From the NCBI GenBank assembly GCA_903835005.1, contig CAILLK010000128.1:1-64000 (forward strand): DNA of 64,000 bases. Direction: 5' to 3'. A model generated the notes under the pieces. It was not told the DNA's origin and ran no database searches. It saw only the letters and a program-made list of their open reading frames with translations. Origin of the DNA: an uncultured Bacteroidota bacterium. Lineage in GTDB: Bacteria; Bacteroidota; Bacteroidia; Chitinophagales; Chitinophagaceae. Of the stretch, positions 26,499 to 36,183 are shown piece after piece. The translations under genes and the position numbers were made by a program. Each line of letters opens with the position of its first letter. The stretch's first letter is position 1.

Positions 26499-26717
26499 TT
26501 AATGATACTTGGGTTCGTAAAGAGTATTATCGGGCGCTACAGTCTTGTCATTGGGCTGGTAGTGGTGCTCATAAAGGTTGTAGCAACCGGCCCAGGCAAA
26601 AATAAAGAAGCCGAAGAAACTCAGTACAAATAAAAAACGCGATTTAGAAGGCTTATTCAGCTCTATATCATGCGGATTGTCAATTTCAATTTCGTGATCG
26701 TTAGTATGGCTATCCAT
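26499..26717 (-). CDS. Small single-span membrane protein
   Basis: 72 residues: an acidic, His-containing N terminus (about 1-25), one transmembrane helix (FLFVLSFFGFFIFAWAGCYNLY, about 29-50) and a short polar tail. No family is recognised. The minus-strand -7 element TATTTTTG at 26747-26740 supports it as the first gene of a two-gene unit with the glycosyltransferase. Confidence 0.6.
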   Translation of the reverse strand: MDSHTNDHEIEIDNPHDIELNKPSKSRFLFVLSFFGFFIFAWAGCYNLYEHHYQPNDKTVAPDNTLYEPKYH

Positions 26718-26739
26718 GATAGTATTTTGATTTCCGGGG

Positions 26740-26747
26740 CAAAAATA
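26740..26747 (-). promoter_or_regulatory. -7 promoter element of the small membrane gene
   Basis: TATTTTTG read on the minus strand, a perfect TAnnTTTG, 22 bases before the ATG at 26717. Confidence 0.5.
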
Positions 26748-26808
26748 ATAGTAATTCCCTCAAAATCATAATATTTTTACCTTTCCTTCGTTATCCCGAT
26801 GTATTTCT

Positions 26809-27951
26809 ATGCGACAGTACCTGAATTGGAAAACTTATTTATCTTTAATTGCTCTGTTTATAGTCAGCGCTTCACTCTATTATACCAACCAACTGGCTGG
26901 CAAACTGGCCGATGAAGAAAAGAAAAAAGTACTGGAAGTTGCCAATGCCATCAAAATACTCAGCAACGATAAGTCCAACACGCAGGATCTGGGTTGCGCC
27001 TCCAACCTGCTTTTTCAGAATACCACTATCCCGCTCATTTATACAAACGAATCGGGTATCATACAGGGCTCTATTAATATTGATACCATTCATTCTCTTA
27101 CACCCAAAAACCGGATTGTTCAGGAAAAACTGGAAGAATATAAAAAAATACACCCTGTTATCATAGCCGACTATGGCACAGGCAAAGACTATGTTTACTA
27201 TGGCGAGTCGTACCTGCTCACACAGTTGCGGTATTTCCCATATGTCCAGTTGGCCATTATTCTCATCTTCCTGGCGGTAGTTTTATTTGCATTAACATCT
27301 GCCCATCGCAGTCTGCAAAACCAGGTATGGGTCGGGCTATCTAAAGAAACAGCCCACCAGTTGGGCACGCCCCTCAGCTCCATAGAGGCATGGCTCGAAT
27401 TGCTGCGGGAAGAAAACCCCGACAGTGAGGCCGCCCTGGAAATGCAGAAAGACCTCGACCGCCTCAAGCTGGTAGCCGACCGGTTCAGCAAGGTAGGCAG
27501 CGCCCCCCAGTTGGTAGAAGAAAACCTTGTTAGCCGCCTCGAAGGAATTGTGGAATATATGCAACGCCGCTCACCACAGAAAGTAAATATCACCCTGCAC
27601 AAAACCGAGGCAGATATACCCGTCAATATCAGCGGGCCTCTTTTCGACTGGGTAATGGAAAACCTTATCCGCAATGCACTCGATGCAATGGCTGGCCAGG
27701 GCAAGATAGACATTACTGTTACCAATACCCCCCAGCAGGTATGGGTAGATGTACAGGACAACGGCAAAGGCATACCCGGCCACCAGGTGAAAAAGGTGTT
27801 CACTCCCGGCTTCACCACCAAGAAACGCGGCTGGGGCCTCGGCCTCTCCCTTTCCCGCCGCATTATAGAGAAATACCATCACGGCTCCATTTTCGTGAAG
27901 CAGAGCGAGGTAGGCAAGGGCACTACATTCAGGGTAATATTGAGGAGGTAA
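26809..27951 (+). CDS. Membrane sensor histidine kinase
   Basis: 380 residues. Two transmembrane helices (about 9-25 and 145-165) enclose a periplasmic sensor region of 120 residues. The dimerisation helix has the H-box KETAHQLGTPLSS with His183. The ATPase domain shows the N-box NLIRNALDAM, G1 VQDNGKGIPG, the F-box region FTPGFTTK and the G2 block GWGLGLSLSRRIIEKYHHG. It autophosphorylates and passes phosphate to a response regulator; none is encoded next to it, so the partner is elsewhere (a free OmpR-type regulator lies at 36184). The signal is unknown. Confidence 0.92.
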   Translation: MRQYLNWKTYLSLIALFIVSASLYYTNQLAGKLADEEKKKVLEVANAIKILSNDKSNTQDLGCASNLLFQNTTIPLIYTNESGIIQGSINIDTIHSLTPKNRIVQEKLEEYKKIHPVIIADYGTGKDYVYYGESYLLTQLRYFPYVQLAIILIFLAVVLFALTSAHRSLQNQVWVGLSKETAHQLGTPLSSIEAWLELLREENPDSEAALEMQKDLDRLKLVADRFSKVGSAPQLVEENLVSRLEGIVEYMQRRSPQKVNITLHKTEADIPVNISGPLFDWVMENLIRNALDAMAGQGKIDITVTNTPQQVWVDVQDNGKGIPGHQVKKVFTPGFTTKKRGWGLGLSLSRRIIEKYHHGSIFVKQSEVGKGTTFRVILRR

Positions 27952-28009
27952 GCATCCGGTACCATATATATTGTAAGTGCAGAAATGGTTTTTGATTTAT
28001 CTTTAAGTA

Positions 28010-28780
28010 ATGAAAACAAAGCAGGAAATAGTAGAAAACTGGCTGCCGAGGTATACCGGGCTTGAACTGAAAGATTTCGGAGAGTATATATTGCTTTGTA
28101 ATTTTGATAATTATGTAACCCGGTTTGCCGAGATACACAAGGTCAAAGTGGTGGGGCGGGACAAGCCTATGCAATGTGCTACTGCCGCGGATATTACCAT
28201 TATCAACTTCGGGATGGGCAGCCCCGGCGCTGCAACTATGATGGACCTTTTGTCTGCTATATCACCCAAAGCTGTTTTATTTTTAGGTAAGTGCGGCGGG
28301 CTCAAAAAGAAAAACAAAGTAGGCGACCTGATACTGCCAATTGCAGCTATAAGGGGCGACGGTACAAGCAATGATTACTTTCCGCCAGAAGTGCCTGCAC
28401 TTCCTGCATTTGCGCTGCAAAAAGCCATCTCTACCACCATACGCGATTATAAGCAGGACTACTGGACGGGCACTGTATATACCACCAACCGTCGGGTATG
28501 GGAGCATGACGAGGGGTTCAAAGACTACCTGCGAAAGATCAGGGCTATGGCTATTGATATGGAAACGGCAACCATTTTCATCACCGGTTTTTTCAATCAT
28601 ATTCCTACAGGTGCATTGTTGCTGGTGTCAGATCAGCCTATGGTGCCTGAGGGCATAAAAACTGAGGCTAGTGATAATAAAGTAACCAAATCGTATGTAG
28701 AGATGCACCTGAAAATAGGTATTGATTCGCTTAAGCAACTGATAAATGGCGGGCTGACGGTTAAACACCTGAAATTCTGA
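28010..28780 (+). CDS. amn: AMP nucleosidase (short Bacteroidota form)
   Basis: 256 residues with the phosphorylase/nucleosidase fold: ITIINFGMGSPGAATMMDLL, the ribose/purine site VLFLGKCGGLKKKNKVGDLILP, and MAIDMETATIF with the Glu that binds the ribose hydroxyls. The protein lacks the N-terminal extra domain of the E. coli enzyme, as is normal for this phylum. It splits AMP to adenine and ribose 5-phosphate and so adjusts the AMP pool. The stop overlaps the start of the ABC ATPase gene (TGATG). A near-consensus TATCTTTA lies just before the ATG. Confidence 0.85.
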   Translation: MKTKQEIVENWLPRYTGLELKDFGEYILLCNFDNYVTRFAEIHKVKVVGRDKPMQCATAADITIINFGMGSPGAATMMDLLSAISPKAVLFLGKCGGLKKKNKVGDLILPIAAIRGDGTSNDYFPPEVPALPAFALQKAISTTIRDYKQDYWTGTVYTTNRRVWEHDEGFKDYLRKIRAMAIDMETATIFITGFFNHIPTGALLLVSDQPMVPEGIKTEASDNKVTKSYVEMHLKIGIDSLKQLINGGLTVKHLKF

Positions 28781-30510
28781 TGCCGGGGCCGGAAACTATA
28801 CTGGCAGTTAATGACCTGAGCATTGCTTTCGGAGGGAAGGAAAAATTTACTGCGGTAAACAAAATCTCATTGAGTATTGATAAGGGCAGAACCCTGGCCA
28901 TTGTGGGCGAAAGCGGCTCAGGCAAATCGCTTACGGCGCTGGCGCTGATGGGGTTGCTGCCGAATGGGGCGGAGAAGTCCGGAGAAGTCCGGCTCAATCT
29001 TCCTGAATCTGAAGCAAGGATTAATTTTACATCCGGAACTCAAAATGAAAAATTACTTAAAGGAGACTTAAGACTTGCGACTTACGACATACGGCTGATA
29101 AGAGGCAAGCATATCGGGATGGTTTTTCAGGAACCTATGAGTTCTCTGAATCCGGTGATGAGAATTGGTAAACAGCTGAAAGAAGCGCTACTGGTGCACC
29201 AGGACCTTAGTAACAGCAGTGCAAAGGAACTTGCTGAAGAGTGGCTGGCAAAAGTGCAACTGCCGGAGCCTGAGAAAATATATAACCGGTATCCGCACCA
29301 GCTATCGGGCGGGCAGAAGCAGAGGGTTATGATAGCTATGGCCATGTGCAACCATCCCGCACTGCTGATCGCCGATGAACCAACCACTGCCCTTGATGTA
29401 ACGGTGCAGCAGGAGATAATAAGGCTTATGAATTATCTGCAGCAGGAGCATCGAAGCGCAATGATATTTATTACTCACGACCTGTCGCTGGCAGCAACTA
29501 TTGCCGATGATGTTCTGGTAATGTATAAAGGCATGGTGATGGAATACGGACCGGCTGAACAGGTGCTGCAGCTGCCGCAAAACTTCTATACCCGGGCGCT
29601 TTTAGCCTGCAAACCATCGGCAGAGAAGAAGGGCCTGCCGCTGCCGGTTGTGGCTGATTATATGGCTGCAGAAAGCGGCACAGGTGAGGTGATAGCAGCG
29701 CCGAAGGTTATAGCCATGCCTGCTGAGCAAGGGTCTTTGATTGAAGTTAATAACCTGCGGGTTTGGTTTCCGGAGCACACCAATATGCTTGGGAAAACAA
29801 CCAGCTATTTTAAGGCAGTGAATGATGTATCATTCACAATAAAGAAAGGGGAAACGCTGGGGCTGGCAGGGGAGAGCGGATGCGGCAAAAGTACACTGAG
29901 CCGCAGCCTGGCAGGATTAATACCTGTATATAGCGGTGAATTGTTGTTTAAGGGACGCGATCTGGCAAAGCTGTCTTTGCCTGAGTGGCGGGCAGTGAGG
30001 AAGGATATTCAAATGATATTCCAGGATCCCTATTCTTCGCTGAACCCCAGGATGACGATAGGGGATATGCTGCGGGAGCCATTGAGGATACATAATACAG
30101 TGCCTCCCTCAGACATGGATAAGGAAGTGAAGCGTTTGCTTGAGCTTGTGCAGTTGCCTGCAGCAGCCGGGAGCAGATACCCGCACCAGTTTTCAGGAGG
30201 GCAGCGGCAGCGCATAGGTATAGCCAGGGCGCTGGCCATGCGGCCGCAACTGCTGATATGTGATGAAAGTGTATCGGCGCTGGATGTAAGCATACAGGCG
30301 CAGATACTGAACCTGCTGAAAGAACTGCAGCGGGAGTTTGGACTTACCTACCTCTTTATCTCTCACGACCTTACAGTAGTACATTATTTCAGCGACAGGG
30401 TGATGGTAATGCACCAGGGAAAAATTATTGAAACCGGCAGTGCTGATGATGTGCTGAAGCGGCCTAAAGAAGCCTATACCAGGAAGTTGGTTGATGCAAT
30501 ACCTGTTTGA
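28780..30510 (+). CDS. Fused double ABC-transporter ATPase, oligopeptide-type (DppD-DppF-like)
   Basis: 576 residues with two complete nucleotide-binding domains. NBD1: Walker A GESGSGKS near 46, signature LSGGQKQR near 171, Walker B LLIADEPTTALD. NBD2: Walker A GESGCGKS near 366, signature FSGGQRQR near 473, Walker B LLICDESVSALD. Each ends in the extra segment of peptide/nickel importer ATPases. The fused form resembles YejF or GsiA, which power uptake of peptides or glutathione. Permease and binding-protein genes are not adjacent, so the substrate is open. Translation is probably coupled to amn through a 1-base overlap. Confidence 0.9.
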   Translation: MPGPETILAVNDLSIAFGGKEKFTAVNKISLSIDKGRTLAIVGESGSGKSLTALALMGLLPNGAEKSGEVRLNLPESEARINFTSGTQNEKLLKGDLRLATYDIRLIRGKHIGMVFQEPMSSLNPVMRIGKQLKEALLVHQDLSNSSAKELAEEWLAKVQLPEPEKIYNRYPHQLSGGQKQRVMIAMAMCNHPALLIADEPTTALDVTVQQEIIRLMNYLQQEHRSAMIFITHDLSLAATIADDVLVMYKGMVMEYGPAEQVLQLPQNFYTRALLACKPSAEKKGLPLPVVADYMAAESGTGEVIAAPKVIAMPAEQGSLIEVNNLRVWFPEHTNMLGKTTSYFKAVNDVSFTIKKGETLGLAGESGCGKSTLSRSLAGLIPVYSGELLFKGRDLAKLSLPEWRAVRKDIQMIFQDPYSSLNPRMTIGDMLREPLRIHNTVPPSDMDKEVKRLLELVQLPAAAGSRYPHQFSGGQRQRIGIARALAMRPQLLICDESVSALDVSIQAQILNLLKELQREFGLTYLFISHDLTVVHYFSDRVMVMHQGKIIETGSADDVLKRPKEAYTRKLVDAIPV

Positions 30511-30600
30511 TAAGTTGATTTACTCTATGTTCCATACAACTATTGCATTAGTAATGTGCATAACGTGTGCATTTCACATTTTATTATTATGAAGGTAATG

Positions 30601-30641
30601 ATTTAGTAATACTATAATCCGTAACTTTAGTATTACTAAAT
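30601..30641. promoter_or_regulatory. 14-bp perfect inverted repeat over a -7 element
   Basis: ATTTAGTAATACTA at 30601-30614 and its complement at 30628-30641, 13 bases apart. The near-consensus -7 TAACTTTA at 30622-30629 lies at the edge of the right arm, and the ATG of the next gene is 9 bases on. It could be an operator or a leader hairpin. Confidence 0.65.
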
Positions 30642-30650
30642 ATATTAATT

Positions 30651-31124
30651 ATGGAATGGCGAAAATTCAGCGGGGAACCATTGAGGCTCCCCGTAAAAAA
30701 GGCGGTAGAGGAGGCGATCATCAGGGAAACCAGCGCCGGCTACAAGCTCAAGGTATGCATTGGAACTGACTCTCAGGTGCGCAATACAGAAACAGAATTT
30801 GCAACTGTTATTGTGTTTCTGCGCGAAAAGCGTGGCGGATTTATGTTCATCAGCAATGACCGTACAAAACAGCCCTACACCATCAAGGAGCGGATGCTGG
30901 TAGAGGTGGCCAAAAGCATTGAGATAGCATTTGAGCTATGCGACCTCTTCAACCAGTATGATGTGGACATGGAAGTACATGCCGATATCAATACAAATCC
31001 TCAGTTTAAAAGTAATGAGGCGCTGCGCGAGGCTATGGGCTACATACTGGGCATGGGTTATGCATTTAAAGCAAAGCCCGATGCTTTTGCCAGCAGTTGT
31101 TGTGCCGATAAAATGGTGAATTAG
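30651..31124 (+). CDS. YkuK-family (RNase H-like) protein
   Basis: 157 residues. The motif LKVCIGTDSQV near residue 35 and the following strands (ATVIVFLREKRGGFMFIS) are those of the DUF458/YkuK family, which has an RNase H-like fold. An acidic residue in GTDSQ and a second in HADINTN near 105 could form the metal site. No activity has been shown for the family as far as I know. The gene is alone, behind a strong inverted repeat. Confidence 0.75.
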   Translation: MEWRKFSGEPLRLPVKKAVEEAIIRETSAGYKLKVCIGTDSQVRNTETEFATVIVFLREKRGGFMFISNDRTKQPYTIKERMLVEVAKSIEIAFELCDLFNQYDVDMEVHADINTNPQFKSNEALREAMGYILGMGYAFKAKPDAFASSCCADKMVN

Positions 31125-31315
31125 AGCGCTTTGAATTATCAGTGCGTACATTTCATTAATCACCAATTAATATTCTCTTCTTTTTACAAGGGCATTCTCC
31201 CTTGAGTGGCGTTGTCTCCATTTATTTTTATCGCCACAGAAATTATTTTTCAATTATTTTGCCTGTTTATAAGATAAAAATCTTAAATTTACTATTGGAA
31301 TTCAAAAAAATAATT

Positions 31316-34300
31316 ATGAAACCCCGTTATAGTATTTTTTACTGTTTTTTTATGCTTATTTCCTTGCAGGGATTCTGCCAGGCACCTACTGAGTTTATAG
31401 AAAACCGGGGACAGTGGGGGAATTGGTTTAAATATAAAGCATCTACCCCAGGAGGCGGAGATGTATGCCTTGAGCCTGATGGATTCCGATACATCATGGC
31501 CGATCATCAGAATAATATCAGTATGGATGAGTTTCATCATGGAAAAACAAAAAAAAATCCAGTGCTGAAATTTCACTGTTATAAGGTAACTTTTGAAGGG
31601 GCGTTAAAGCCGGAAATAACAGGAGAAAAACCATTGAAAGTTTACTACAATTACTTTCTTGGCAATGATTCTGCCCGTTGGAAATCAGGTATTCATCCGA
31701 TGCAGGCGGTAAATTATAAGCGCCTCTATAATGGGATTAATATGCATGTAACATCCTCCAGAGGCAATGTAGAGTATGAATTTATAGTGCAGCCCAATGC
31801 TGATGCATCTCAGGTGAAATTGAAATTTGAAGGACAGGACGATCTTTTTTTAAAGAACCATAACCTTTATGTTAATACTACAGTCGGTCAGGTCAGTGAA
31901 CTAAAACCTGTCGCATTCCAATACATCAATGACGAACGTGTTGAAGTGCCATGCGAATATCAACTGGAGGGCAATCTTCTTACCTATAATTTCCCTGATG
32001 GCTATGATCATAATCAGCAACTGATTATTGACCCGACAGTTGTTTTTTGTACAATGACAGGCTCTACCGCTGATAACTGGGGCTTTACAGCTACCTATGA
32101 CGATGCTGGTAATTTCTATAACGGAGGATTGGTAAATACGCTGCAGTATGGAGGTCATTTCCCGTTTAGTCCCGGGGCTTTTCAGACTACCTTTGGAGGA
32201 GGATTTACCGCTGTTACACTATATCCCACTTCTTATATAGATTCTACTTATGCTTCTGATATTTCTATTATCAAGTACGATCCGACCGGTGTAAGCCGTA
32301 TTTATGCTACTTACCTTGGAGGTAGCGGCAATGAACGTCCGCACAGTATGATAGTAGATCCTTCGAATGAACTTATTGTTGTTGGCAGGACACGTTCTAC
32401 CGATTATCCGGTAACACCTGGCGCTTACCGCACTACAAACTCCGGAGGAACTGATATTATACTGACCAAATTCAATTCGGCAGGTACAGCGCTAATTGGA
32501 TCTACCTATATGGGAGGTTCGGGTAATGATGGGGTCAATTTTGATTCAACTGAAGTTATTTTCGGGCAATTGAAATTCAATTATGGCGATGATGCACGAA
32601 GTGAAGTGCAGATAGATAAAGCAGGGAATATTTATATGACCGGTTCTACCAGTTCAGCTGATTTTCCGGTAACTGCAGGAACAGCGTTGGCTACTACACT
32701 ATCAGGAATGCAGGACGGAGTGGTTTTTAAAATGAACAGTACACTTACCAATCTTATCTGGAGCACCTATATTGGTGGCTCTGGCTCAGACGCCGGTTAT
32801 GTGCTCGCTTTCGATACTGCTCAGACGTCATTGTTTGTTGCAGGTGGCACCAATAGTCCAAACTTTCCTGTAACACCGGGTACTTTGCATACTACCTACC
32901 AGGGTGGCCCGGCAGATGGATTTGTTTTAAGATTCAAGAACAGTGCCCCATATAGTTTGCAGGCTGGCACCTATGTAGGTACCAGCAATTATGACCAGAT
33001 TTATGGTGTCCAGGTGAGCGGAGATGACCATGTATATGTAATGGGGCAGTCGCTGGGAGGTACTTTCCCGGTTACAGTTCCGGCTGTATCCGTTTTTACT
33101 CCGAATTCCTGCCAGTTTGTTATGAAGATGGATAATCTGCTGACTACTGATTTGGTTTCTACAGTTTTTGGAAATGGCCATCCTGATTCAACCAATATTT
33201 CCCCGGTAGCCTTCCTTGTTGATACCTGCGAAAATGTGTATATCTCCGGTTGGGGAGGCGACCTGGGCCTGAGTAGTCAGTATTTGGCTACTGGTACGGC
33301 AGTTGGAATGCCTACAACTACCGATGCTATAAGGCTGACATCTCCTCTTGGCCGTGATTTTTATTTTATAGTATTAGGTTCAGGTATGACCACTTTGCGT
33401 TATGCTACTTATTACGGAAGAGATTGCGGCGCACCTGGTGAAGAATGGGAAGGTTGTCATGTGGATGGAGGAACGAGCCGTTTCAGCAGGCAGGGTATTA
33501 TTTATCAGGCCATGTGCGCCAACTGCGGCGGTGCCCCTGGTACCATGATTGGTGTCTCATGTGCGTCTCCATTCCCTACAACATCCGGAGTTTGGAGCAT
33601 GATTGATTCCAGCTCTAATTGCAATGAAGCGGCCCTGAAAATTGCTTTTAATATCGGCCCTGTAACAGTGGATATTGTTGCTGGTCCAAGCACAACAGGA
33701 TGTGCGCCCCTTACGGTCAACTTTACCAATCTCTCTACCAATGTGCTGACCTATGTGTGGAATTTTGGTGATGGTACTACTACAAGTACTGTCTTTTCTC
33801 CTACCCATACATTTACTGCTGCAGGGGTTTATACCGTGACACTGAATGCAGCCAACTCCAATGCATGCTTCCGCGTAGCCGACAGTATGAAGCTGGTAAT
33901 TTCTGTGGGTACAAATCAGATAACACCCGGTTTTACCTTCGTGTATAACGACAGTTGCGGACCCTATACAGCCACATTTACGAATACATCGGCTGATACC
34001 GTAGGCACGCCTGCATACCAGTGGTGGTTTGGCGATGGCAGTACCTTCAGCGGCGCGAACCCTCCTTTGCATACTTATCCCGATACTGGTACCTATGTTG
34101 TAACCATGGTTATGACCGATGCTGCCGCCTGCAAATCGCCGGATACCATAATACATGTGGTTCATTTTCTTAAAGAGAGCTCTTCAGCTTCTTATACCAT
34201 ACCCGATTCTATTTGCCTGGGTTCCGCATTTTCACCAATAGTTAAGCTGAGCAATGTCAATAACATTACATGGGCATTCGGCGACGGGCAAAGCTCCACT

Positions 34301-34936
34301 CAGACCGATCCTTCACATACATATAATTCAGTTGGCAGCTATACAGTTACATTAACAGCATTAAATAGCACAGGTTGCGGAGGCGGTGATACCATTTCCG
34401 AAACCATTAAGGTATTGCCGGTGCCTACCGCCAACTTCTCCCTGGCACCAATAACAGCAGAACCTAATATACCTACCACATTTACCAATCTTTCGGTCAA
34501 TGCAACCAGGTATCTGTGGGATTTTGGCGATAATACCACAAGTACAGAGGTAAACCCAATACATCAATACCAGAAAACAGGTGTATATAAGGCATGCCTT
34601 ACTGCTTATAATCGCAGTAATTGCCCTTCAATAGCCTGCAAGGAAGCGCCTGCCGATATTGAACCCCTGCTTGGGCTGCCCACCGCGTTCAGCCCGAACG
34701 GAGATGGTGAAAACGATGTGCTATATGTTCGTGGCGCGGCAATTGCCAATCTCGACCTGAAGATTTTTAACCGCTGGGGTCAGCTGGTATTTGAAACCAC
34801 CAGTCAGCAGAAAGGTTGGGACGGAACCTTCAACGGGCAGCCACAGCCTATAGATGCTTATGCCTATGTGCTCAACTGTACCTTTATTGATGGTACAGCT
34901 AAAATGCTGAAGGGGAATATTACATTGCTGAGATAA
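31316..34936 (+). CDS. Giant type IX secreted protein: SBBP propeller, PKD repeats, type B sorting domain
   Basis: 1206 residues. The ATG at 31316 opens a signal peptide (SIFYCFFMLISLQGFCQ). Residues 20-235 form the conserved N-terminal domain that begins EFIENRGQWG and ends LIIDPTVVF. Then come beta-propeller repeats (SBBP type) of the pattern YMTGSTSSADFPVT and STYIGGSGSDAGY (about 240-720). Four PKD domains follow (YVWNFGDGTTT, YQWWFGDGST, ITWAFGDGQSS, YLWDFGDNTTS; about 790-1115). The C terminus is the gliding-motility-associated sorting domain: LPTAFSPNGDGENDVLYVRG, LKIFNRWGQLVFET. Exported by the type IX system, it is probably a surface adhesin. The PorP/SprF gene behind it supports this. 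Confidence 0.92.
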   Translation: MKPRYSIFYCFFMLISLQGFCQAPTEFIENRGQWGNWFKYKASTPGGGDVCLEPDGFRYIMADHQNNISMDEFHHGKTKKNPVLKFHCYKVTFEGALKPEITGEKPLKVYYNYFLGNDSARWKSGIHPMQAVNYKRLYNGINMHVTSSRGNVEYEFIVQPNADASQVKLKFEGQDDLFLKNHNLYVNTTVGQVSELKPVAFQYINDERVEVPCEYQLEGNLLTYNFPDGYDHNQQLIIDPTVVFCTMTGSTADNWGFTATYDDAGNFYNGGLVNTLQYGGHFPFSPGAFQTTFGGGFTAVTLYPTSYIDSTYASDISIIKYDPTGVSRIYATYLGGSGNERPHSMIVDPSNELIVVGRTRSTDYPVTPGAYRTTNSGGTDIILTKFNSAGTALIGSTYMGGSGNDGVNFDSTEVIFGQLKFNYGDDARSEVQIDKAGNIYMTGSTSSADFPVTAGTALATTLSGMQDGVVFKMNSTLTNLIWSTYIGGSGSDAGYVLAFDTAQTSLFVAGGTNSPNFPVTPGTLHTTYQGGPADGFVLRFKNSAPYSLQAGTYVGTSNYDQIYGVQVSGDDHVYVMGQSLGGTFPVTVPAVSVFTPNSCQFVMKMDNLLTTDLVSTVFGNGHPDSTNISPVAFLVDTCENVYISGWGGDLGLSSQYLATGTAVGMPTTTDAIRLTSPLGRDFYFIVLGSGMTTLRYATYYGRDCGAPGEEWEGCHVDGGTSRFSRQGIIYQAMCANCGGAPGTMIGVSCASPFPTTSGVWSMIDSSSNCNEAALKIAFNIGPVTVDIVAGPSTTGCAPLTVNFTNLSTNVLTYVWNFGDGTTTSTVFSPTHTFTAAGVYTVTLNAANSNACFRVADSMKLVISVGTNQITPGFTFVYNDSCGPYTATFTNTSADTVGTPAYQWWFGDGSTFSGANPPLHTYPDTGTYVVTMVMTDAAACKSPDTIIHVVHFLKESSSASYTIPDSICLGSAFSPIVKLSNVNNITWAFGDGQSSTQTDPSHTYNSVGSYTVTLTALNSTGCGGGDTISETIKVLPVPTANFSLAPITAEPNIPTTFTNLSVNATRYLWDFGDNTTSTEVNPIHQYQKTGVYKACLTAYNRSNCPSIACKEAPADIEPLLGLPTAFSPNGDGENDVLYVRGAAIANLDLKIFNRWGQLVFETTSQQKGWDGTFNGQPQPIDAYAYVLNCTFIDGTAKMLKGNITLLR

Positions 34937-35027
34937 ACCCCTGACCTCTGAAAGGGAACAAGCTTTTTAGCTTTATCGCTGATTTTGGGGAGTTGGGTTG
35001 ATGGACCAGAATGATTTTGAAGGACGA

Positions 35028-35059
35028 TTTGGAAAAATATTCAGAAAGAATTAGATTTA
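35028..35059 (+). promoter_or_regulatory. Candidate promoter of the PorP/SprF-like gene
   Basis: TTTG at 35028-35031, 20 bases, then TAGATTTA at 35052-35059 (one mismatch from TAnnTTTG), 24 bases before the ATG. Confidence 0.4.
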
Positions 35060-35083
35060 TTTAAGAACAGAAATTTTGTGCAG

Positions 35084-36124
35084 ATGAAAAGGATAATAGG
35101 GATGATGGGTATGGTTGCATTACTGATTGGCATTAAGTCGGCCGGACAGAGTATGCACTTCAGCCAGTATTATAATGCGCCCATGCTGCTCAATCCAGCC
35201 AACACTGCCCTGATGCCTGATGATGACTTCAGGGTAGGGCTGAATTACCGCAACCAGTGGGCTGTGGTTCCGGTTCCTTATAATACTTTTTCTGCCTTCG
35301 GTGATATAAAAGTAGGTGGCAATAAAAACAATGAGAACCACAACAACTGGCTGGGTATAGGGCTGGCTTTCTTTGACGATAAAGCAGGTGACGGTAACCT
35401 GTCGCTTACAGATATACAGGCAAGCCTGGCCTATCATCTGCAACTGAGCAAAACATTTATGGTGTCACTTGGTTTCTCTGCCGGCTATGTGGAGCGGAGT
35501 GTTGATTATGATAAAATTACCTTCGACTCTCAGTGGGACGGGCTGACATTTAACAGCAACATCCCCAACAATGAAAAGATAGGTGTCATTAAAACATCTT
35601 ACTATACCGCAGCCCCCGGAATTAATTTTTCTTATTTCCCAAATGATAATGTTTATGTGAAGCTGGGCAGTTGTGTGGATAACGTCAACAAACCTACCGA
35701 AAGCTTCTACAGTACAGGTAAAAATACGCTGGATTACCGGCCTATCATTAATCTGGATATGCTGTTTAAAACCGGGCCGGTGCTCATCGTGAATCCCTCT
35801 ATCTATTATACACAACAGAGCGGGGCACAGGAATTGGTGGCTGGAGCCCAGTTCCGTACTGTGCTTACAAATACAAACCAATTGAATCCGATGATTACCC
35901 AGTTGATTCTCGGCGCTTACGACCGGCTTAACGATGCAGTAATTGGCGTCGCAGGTGTTCAGGTGGGTGGTATACAGTTTACAGTTAGCTACGACTTTAC
36001 TATGTCGGCCCTGGCTCCCTATAATGCATCTTATGGTGCCCTGGAATTTTCTCTGATCTACACCGGCAAATATGATAAAAACAAAGGTGTAAAAAAGACT
36101 TATAACTGTCCGCGGTTCTTTTAA
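35084..36124 (+). CDS. PorP/SprF family outer-membrane protein
   Basis: 346 residues from the ATG at 35084 (an in-frame GTG two codons earlier is less likely). Signal peptide, then the family opening QSMHFSQYYNAPMLLNPANTAL, a hallmark of PorP/SprF, and YRNQWAVVPVPYNTFSAFGD. The remainder is an outer-membrane barrel with strands such as FMVSLGFSAGYVERSV and FTVSYDFTMSALAPYNASYGALEFSL. Family members work with type IX secretion and anchor or export one partner protein of the SprB type, which is almost certainly the giant encoded just upstream. Confidence 0.92.
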   Translation: MKRIIGMMGMVALLIGIKSAGQSMHFSQYYNAPMLLNPANTALMPDDDFRVGLNYRNQWAVVPVPYNTFSAFGDIKVGGNKNNENHNNWLGIGLAFFDDKAGDGNLSLTDIQASLAYHLQLSKTFMVSLGFSAGYVERSVDYDKITFDSQWDGLTFNSNIPNNEKIGVIKTSYYTAAPGINFSYFPNDNVYVKLGSCVDNVNKPTESFYSTGKNTLDYRPIINLDMLFKTGPVLIVNPSIYYTQQSGAQELVAGAQFRTVLTNTNQLNPMITQLILGAYDRLNDAVIGVAGVQVGGIQFTVSYDFTMSALAPYNASYGALEFSLIYTGKYDKNKGVKKTYNCPRFF

Positions 36125-36158
36125 CAAATAATTTCGGTGTAAAAGCGTTTCCCGGTAT

Positions 36159-36166
36159 TATATTTG
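36159..36166 (+). promoter_or_regulatory. -7 promoter element of the response-regulator gene
   Basis: TATATTTG, a perfect TAnnTTTG, 17 bases before the ATG at 36184. Confidence 0.6.
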
Positions 36167-36183
36167 ATCTACTAAATTTCAAT

